From NCBI RefSeq assembly GCF_009793335.1, contig NZ_WING01000001.1, forward strand, positions 7,192,001 to 7,256,000: DNA of 64,000 bases, given 5' to 3'. The notes under the pieces are model-generated. The model was not told the DNA's origin, made no database searches, and saw only the letters and a program-made list of their open reading frames with translations. This document shows, in pieces, positions 61,673-64,000 of the stretch (position 1 is the first letter of the stretch; each line of letters starts with the position of its first letter). This DNA is from Actinomadura sp. J1-007 (lineage in GTDB: Bacteria > Actinomycetota > Actinomycetes > Streptosporangiales > Streptosporangiaceae). The translations under genes and the position numbers were made by a program.

Positions 61673-62305
61673 TCACGGCAGGTAGGGGATGGCGAGGGTG
61701 GCGCCGACCTTGGTGGAGTGGTCGATGATCTGCTGGGCGTCGGCGGGGACGGCGCCGGCGTGCCAGGCCGTGATCAGTTCGACGAAGCCGCCGATGCCCA
61801 TCAGCACGCTCATCCGCAGCGCGTCCTCGTCGACGTCCGGCCGGAAGTAGGGGCGGCCCGCGACGATCAGCAGGTCGGTGAAGGTGCGCAGGGTGTCGCG
61901 GCGGCGCCGCTCCAGGGCGTCGCTGCCGGCGTGCTCGCCGAAGGCGATGCGGGCGCGGCTCGGGTCGGCGGTCAGCTGGCGGACGAACGCCTCGATCGCG
62001 GCGCGCAGTTGCGCGACCGGCTCCTTCGGCGCCCGCTCGATCGCGTCCAGGAGCAGCGCGACGGTCTCGTCCCGCAGCTGGTCCCAGGCGGCGACGAGCA
62101 GGGCGTCGCGGTCGGCGAAGTTCTCGTAGAAGTAGCGGTCGGTGAGCTGGGCGCGGGCGCACACGCCGCGCATCGTGACGGCGGCCCAGCCCTGTTCCCC
62201 CCAGATCTCCAGGGCCGCGCCGAGCAGCCGGCGGCGGCGTTCGGCCCGGCGCTCCTCGGCGCTGCGCCCCCCGTACATGCGTGTCCTGGATCTCACCCTG
62301 CCCAT
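61673..62305 (-). CDS. TetR-family transcriptional regulator
   Basis: About 210 residues from ATG 62305 (ATG 62278 is possible). Helix-turn-helix: MRGVCARAQLTDRYFYENFA; then a helical ligand domain with SVLMGIGGFVELITAWHAGA. Divergent from the lipase-SDR pair, and an inverted repeat lies in the gap, so it probably represses both directions. Confidence 0.9.
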   Translation of the reverse strand: MGRVRSRTRMYGGRSAEERRAERRRRLLGAALEIWGEQGWAAVTMRGVCARAQLTDRYFYENFADRDALLVAAWDQLRDETVALLLDAIERAPKEPVAQLRAAIEAFVRQLTADPSRARIAFGEHAGSDALERRRRDTLRTFTDLLIVAGRPYFRPDVDEDALRMSVLMGIGGFVELITAWHAGAVPADAQQIIDHSTKVGATLAIPYLP

Positions 62306-62311
62306 CTTGAC

Positions 62312-62349
62312 GGCAGATGCCCGCACATCGCTAATTGAGGGCATGTGCC
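62312..62349. promoter_or_regulatory. TetR operator candidate and direct repeat
   Basis: GGCAGATGCCC (62312-62322) and GGGCATGTGCC (62339-62349) are inverted with one mismatch. Immediately after, GTGCCATCAGA occurs twice (62345-62355 and 62364-62374). Confidence 0.55.
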
Positions 62350-63368
62350 ATCAGAGAAGGCAGGTGCCATCAGATTCGGTTCCGCCGGGGCCGTCCGGTC
62401 CGGTCTCGCGGCGGGCCCGCGCGGCGGCCGTGGCGGCGGCGTGCACCGTCCGGCCGCTCACCGCGGTGATCCCGTCCGGCGGGCGCGGCATCGCCCTGTC
62501 GCGCTGGATCGTGGCCCGCGCGCTGGCCCGGTACGGTCCGGCCGTCCCCGGCACCCGCGTCCAGCCGGTGGACGGGCCGGTGCCGGGCGAGTGGGTCCGC
62601 CCGCCGGGGCCGGTCCGCGACGACGCCGCGATCCTGTACCTGCACGGCAGCGCGTACATGCTCGCGTCGGCGCGCACGCACCGGGGCCTGACGTCGCGGC
62701 TGGCGGTGATGACCGGGCTGCCGGTGTTCGCGGTGGACTACCGGCTCGCGCCCGAGCACCGGTTCCCGGCCGCCGCCGACGACGTCCGGGCCGCGTTCGA
62801 CTGGCTGACCGGCCAGGGGTACGGCCCCGGCCGGATCGCCGTCGCGGGGGACTCCGCCGGCGGGCACCTGGCCGTCGACCTGGCCCTTCAGCTGTGCCGG
62901 GACGGGCGTCCCGGCCCGGCCGCGATGGCGCTGCTGTCGCCGCTGTGCGACCTGTCGCTCGGGCTGGCGCGCGAGCGCGAGCGGACGCGCCGCGACCCGA
63001 TGATCCCGGCGGCGCGGGCGGCGCGGCTCGTCCGGCACTACATCCGCGACGCCGACCCGGCCTCGCCGCGGCTGGCGTTCACCGTCGGGAGCGGCGACCG
63101 GCTGCCGCCGACGCTGATCCAGGCGGGCGGCGCGGAGATGCTCGCCGCCGACGCCGAGCACCTCGCCGCCCTGCTCGGCGCGGCGGGCGGACGCTGCGAG
63201 TTGCAGATCTGGCCCGGCCAGATGCACGTCTTCCAGGCGCTTCCCCGGCTGATCCCGGAGGCCGGGCTCGCGCTCGGCCGCGTCGCGTCGTTCCTGACCG
63301 CCGAACTCGCGCCCCCCACGGAGGCGCTCCGCCCGGAGACGGCCGGCACGGAGGCGATCCCGGCATGA
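62343..63368 (+). CDS. Alpha/beta hydrolase (hormone-sensitive-lipase family)
   Basis: About 341 residues from ATG 62343; a later GTG is possible because the first 30 residues are poorly conserved and overlap the operator. Motifs: AAILYLHGSAYMLAS (an HGSA variant of the HGGG oxyanion motif), VFAVDYRLAPEHRFPAA, nucleophile Ser in VAGDSAGGHLAVDL, and His in GQMHVFQALP. Hydrolyses short esters. Overlaps the SDR start by 4 bases. Confidence 0.9.
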   Translation: MCHQRRQVPSDSVPPGPSGPVSRRARAAAVAAACTVRPLTAVIPSGGRGIALSRWIVARALARYGPAVPGTRVQPVDGPVPGEWVRPPGPVRDDAAILYLHGSAYMLASARTHRGLTSRLAVMTGLPVFAVDYRLAPEHRFPAAADDVRAAFDWLTGQGYGPGRIAVAGDSAGGHLAVDLALQLCRDGRPGPAAMALLSPLCDLSLGLARERERTRRDPMIPAARAARLVRHYIRDADPASPRLAFTVGSGDRLPPTLIQAGGAEMLAADAEHLAALLGAAGGRCELQIWPGQMHVFQALPRLIPEAGLALGRVASFLTAELAPPTEALRPETAGTEAIPA

Positions 63369-64000
63369 AGCGGACCGAGAACGCGGCGGCCGTGGTGACC
63401 GGCGCGGGCGGCGGCATCGGACGGGCCTTCGCGCTGGAACTGGCCCGGCGCGGCGGACGCGTCGTCTGCGCCGACATCGACCTCGACGCGGCGCGCGCGA
63501 CCGCCGCGCTCATCGGCGCGGACGCGCTGCCCGTCCGCTGCGACGTCGCCGAGGAGCGGCAGGTCCGCGAACTGGCCGCGACCGCCGGATCGTGGTTGGA
63601 CGGCCCCGTCGACCTCGTCGTCAACAACGCGGGGATCGGCGCGGGCGGGCGCACCGTCGGCGAGATCCCGCTGCGGGACTGGCGCCGCACCCTCGACGTG
63701 AACCTGTGGGGCGTGGTGCACGGCTGCCATGTCTTCGTCCCGGACCTCATCGAGCAGGGGCACGGCGGCGTCATCAACACCTGCTCGGCCGCGAGCTTCG
63801 CTGCGGCCCCGCTGATGGGCCCCTACAACGTGAGCAAGGCGGCCGTCCTCGCGCTGTCGGAGACCCTCGCGGCGGAGCTGGCCGGGACGGGCGTCGCCGT
63901 CACCGCGCTGTGCCCGACGTTCGTGCGGACGGGCATCGCCGGCGGCCCGCTCATCGAGGCCCGCGCGGCGAAGCTGGCGGCCACCGCGATGCGCTGGACG
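63365..64000 (+). CDS. Short-chain dehydrogenase, 3' end beyond the window
   Basis: 212 codons before the window ends, with no stop. Motifs: AVVTGAGGGIGRAFALELAR, CADIDLDAARAT, LVVNNAGIGAGG, Ser in INTCSAASF, YNVSK, and CPTFVRTGI. The Asp after the second strand points to NAD preference. Coupled to the lipase gene through ATGA, so it may oxidise the alcohol that enzyme releases. Confidence 0.9.
   Translation, partial: MKRTENAAAVVTGAGGGIGRAFALELARRGGRVVCADIDLDAARATAALIGADALPVRCDVAEERQVRELAATAGSWLDGPVDLVVNNAGIGAGGRTVGEIPLRDWRRTLDVNLWGVVHGCHVFVPDLIEQGHGGVINTCSAASFAAAPLMGPYNVSKAAVLALSETLAAELAGTGVAVTALCPTFVRTGIAGGPLIEARAAKLAATAMRWT

Noticed and set aside
1-64000. tRNA, rRNA, CRISPR array, transposase or integrase genes
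   Set aside because: I looked for cloverleaf-like ends, conserved rRNA blocks, regular repeats and DDE or tyrosine-recombinase motifs and found none; a covariance-model search would settle small RNAs.

Overview
The window is very GC-rich, uses GTG and TTG starts freely, packs genes into operons with ATGA/GTGA stop-start overlaps, and carries many IclR, GntR/FadR, TetR and MarR regulators and ABC importers. This fits a large-genome filamentous actinobacterium; Streptosporangiales (Actinomadura-like) is my guess, not something the sequence proves. I see no rRNA or tRNA genes, CRISPR array or intact transposase.

Layout. (1) 1-8.0 kb: a small orphan protein, an IclR regulator and a five-part Liv-type ABC importer, followed by a GntR regulator. 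(2) 8.1-11.5 kb, minus strand: a tight catabolic operon (NTF2-like protein, nitrilase-fold amidohydrolase, aldehyde dehydrogenase, lipocalin-like protein). A TTCC-N7-GGAA motif sits before this operon, the liv operon and the first gene, so the IclR protein probably controls all three. (3) 11.6-12.8 kb: fossil thiolase, DUF35 and acyl-CoA dehydrogenase genes, then an intact CitE-like lyase. (4) 14.4-29.5 kb: an intact plant-polysaccharide/sugar-acid locus (RraA-like aldolase, enolase-superfamily dehydratase, SDR, GH3, peptide/oligosaccharide-type ABC importer with one permease and both ATPases fused, GH51, lactonase-like protein, internally deleted KDPG aldolase, KDG-type kinase, FadR regulator, binding protein). 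An ACTTCTCTTA-type motif precedes each of its four transcription units. (5) 29.7-35.3 kb: hydrolase/cupin/MarR unit, N-acyl-D-amino-acid deacylase-like enzyme, remnants of IclR, nitroreductase and MMPL genes. (6) 35.7-39.2 kb: a cyclodipeptide biosynthetic cluster: tRNA-dependent cyclodipeptide synthase, cytochrome P450, and the two subunits of a cyclic dipeptide oxidase. (7) 39.4-54.1 kb: secreted TAP-type peptidase, then catabolic operons for unknown acids/amides (MmgE/PrpD, cyclase, two CaiB transferases, amidohydrolase, isochorismatase, HMG-CoA-lyase-like, maleate-isomerase-like, bicupin), each with a local regulator and a visible operator. (8) 54.2-64 kb: small secreted and membrane proteins, a phosphotransferase, many remnants (pentapeptide-family, Nudix, XRE, DXS), then a TetR/lipase/SDR unit that runs off the end.

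About a dozen genes are broken by a one-base loss, nearly always of the same sign and often at a G/C run, including livM-livG, the aldehyde dehydrogenase, the P450, MmgE/PrpD, the cyclase and a CaiB gene (twice). The 15-kb sugar locus has none. This may be assembly error or genuine decay; raw reads would decide. The most attractive biology is the cyclodipeptide cluster and the operator-defined regulons.
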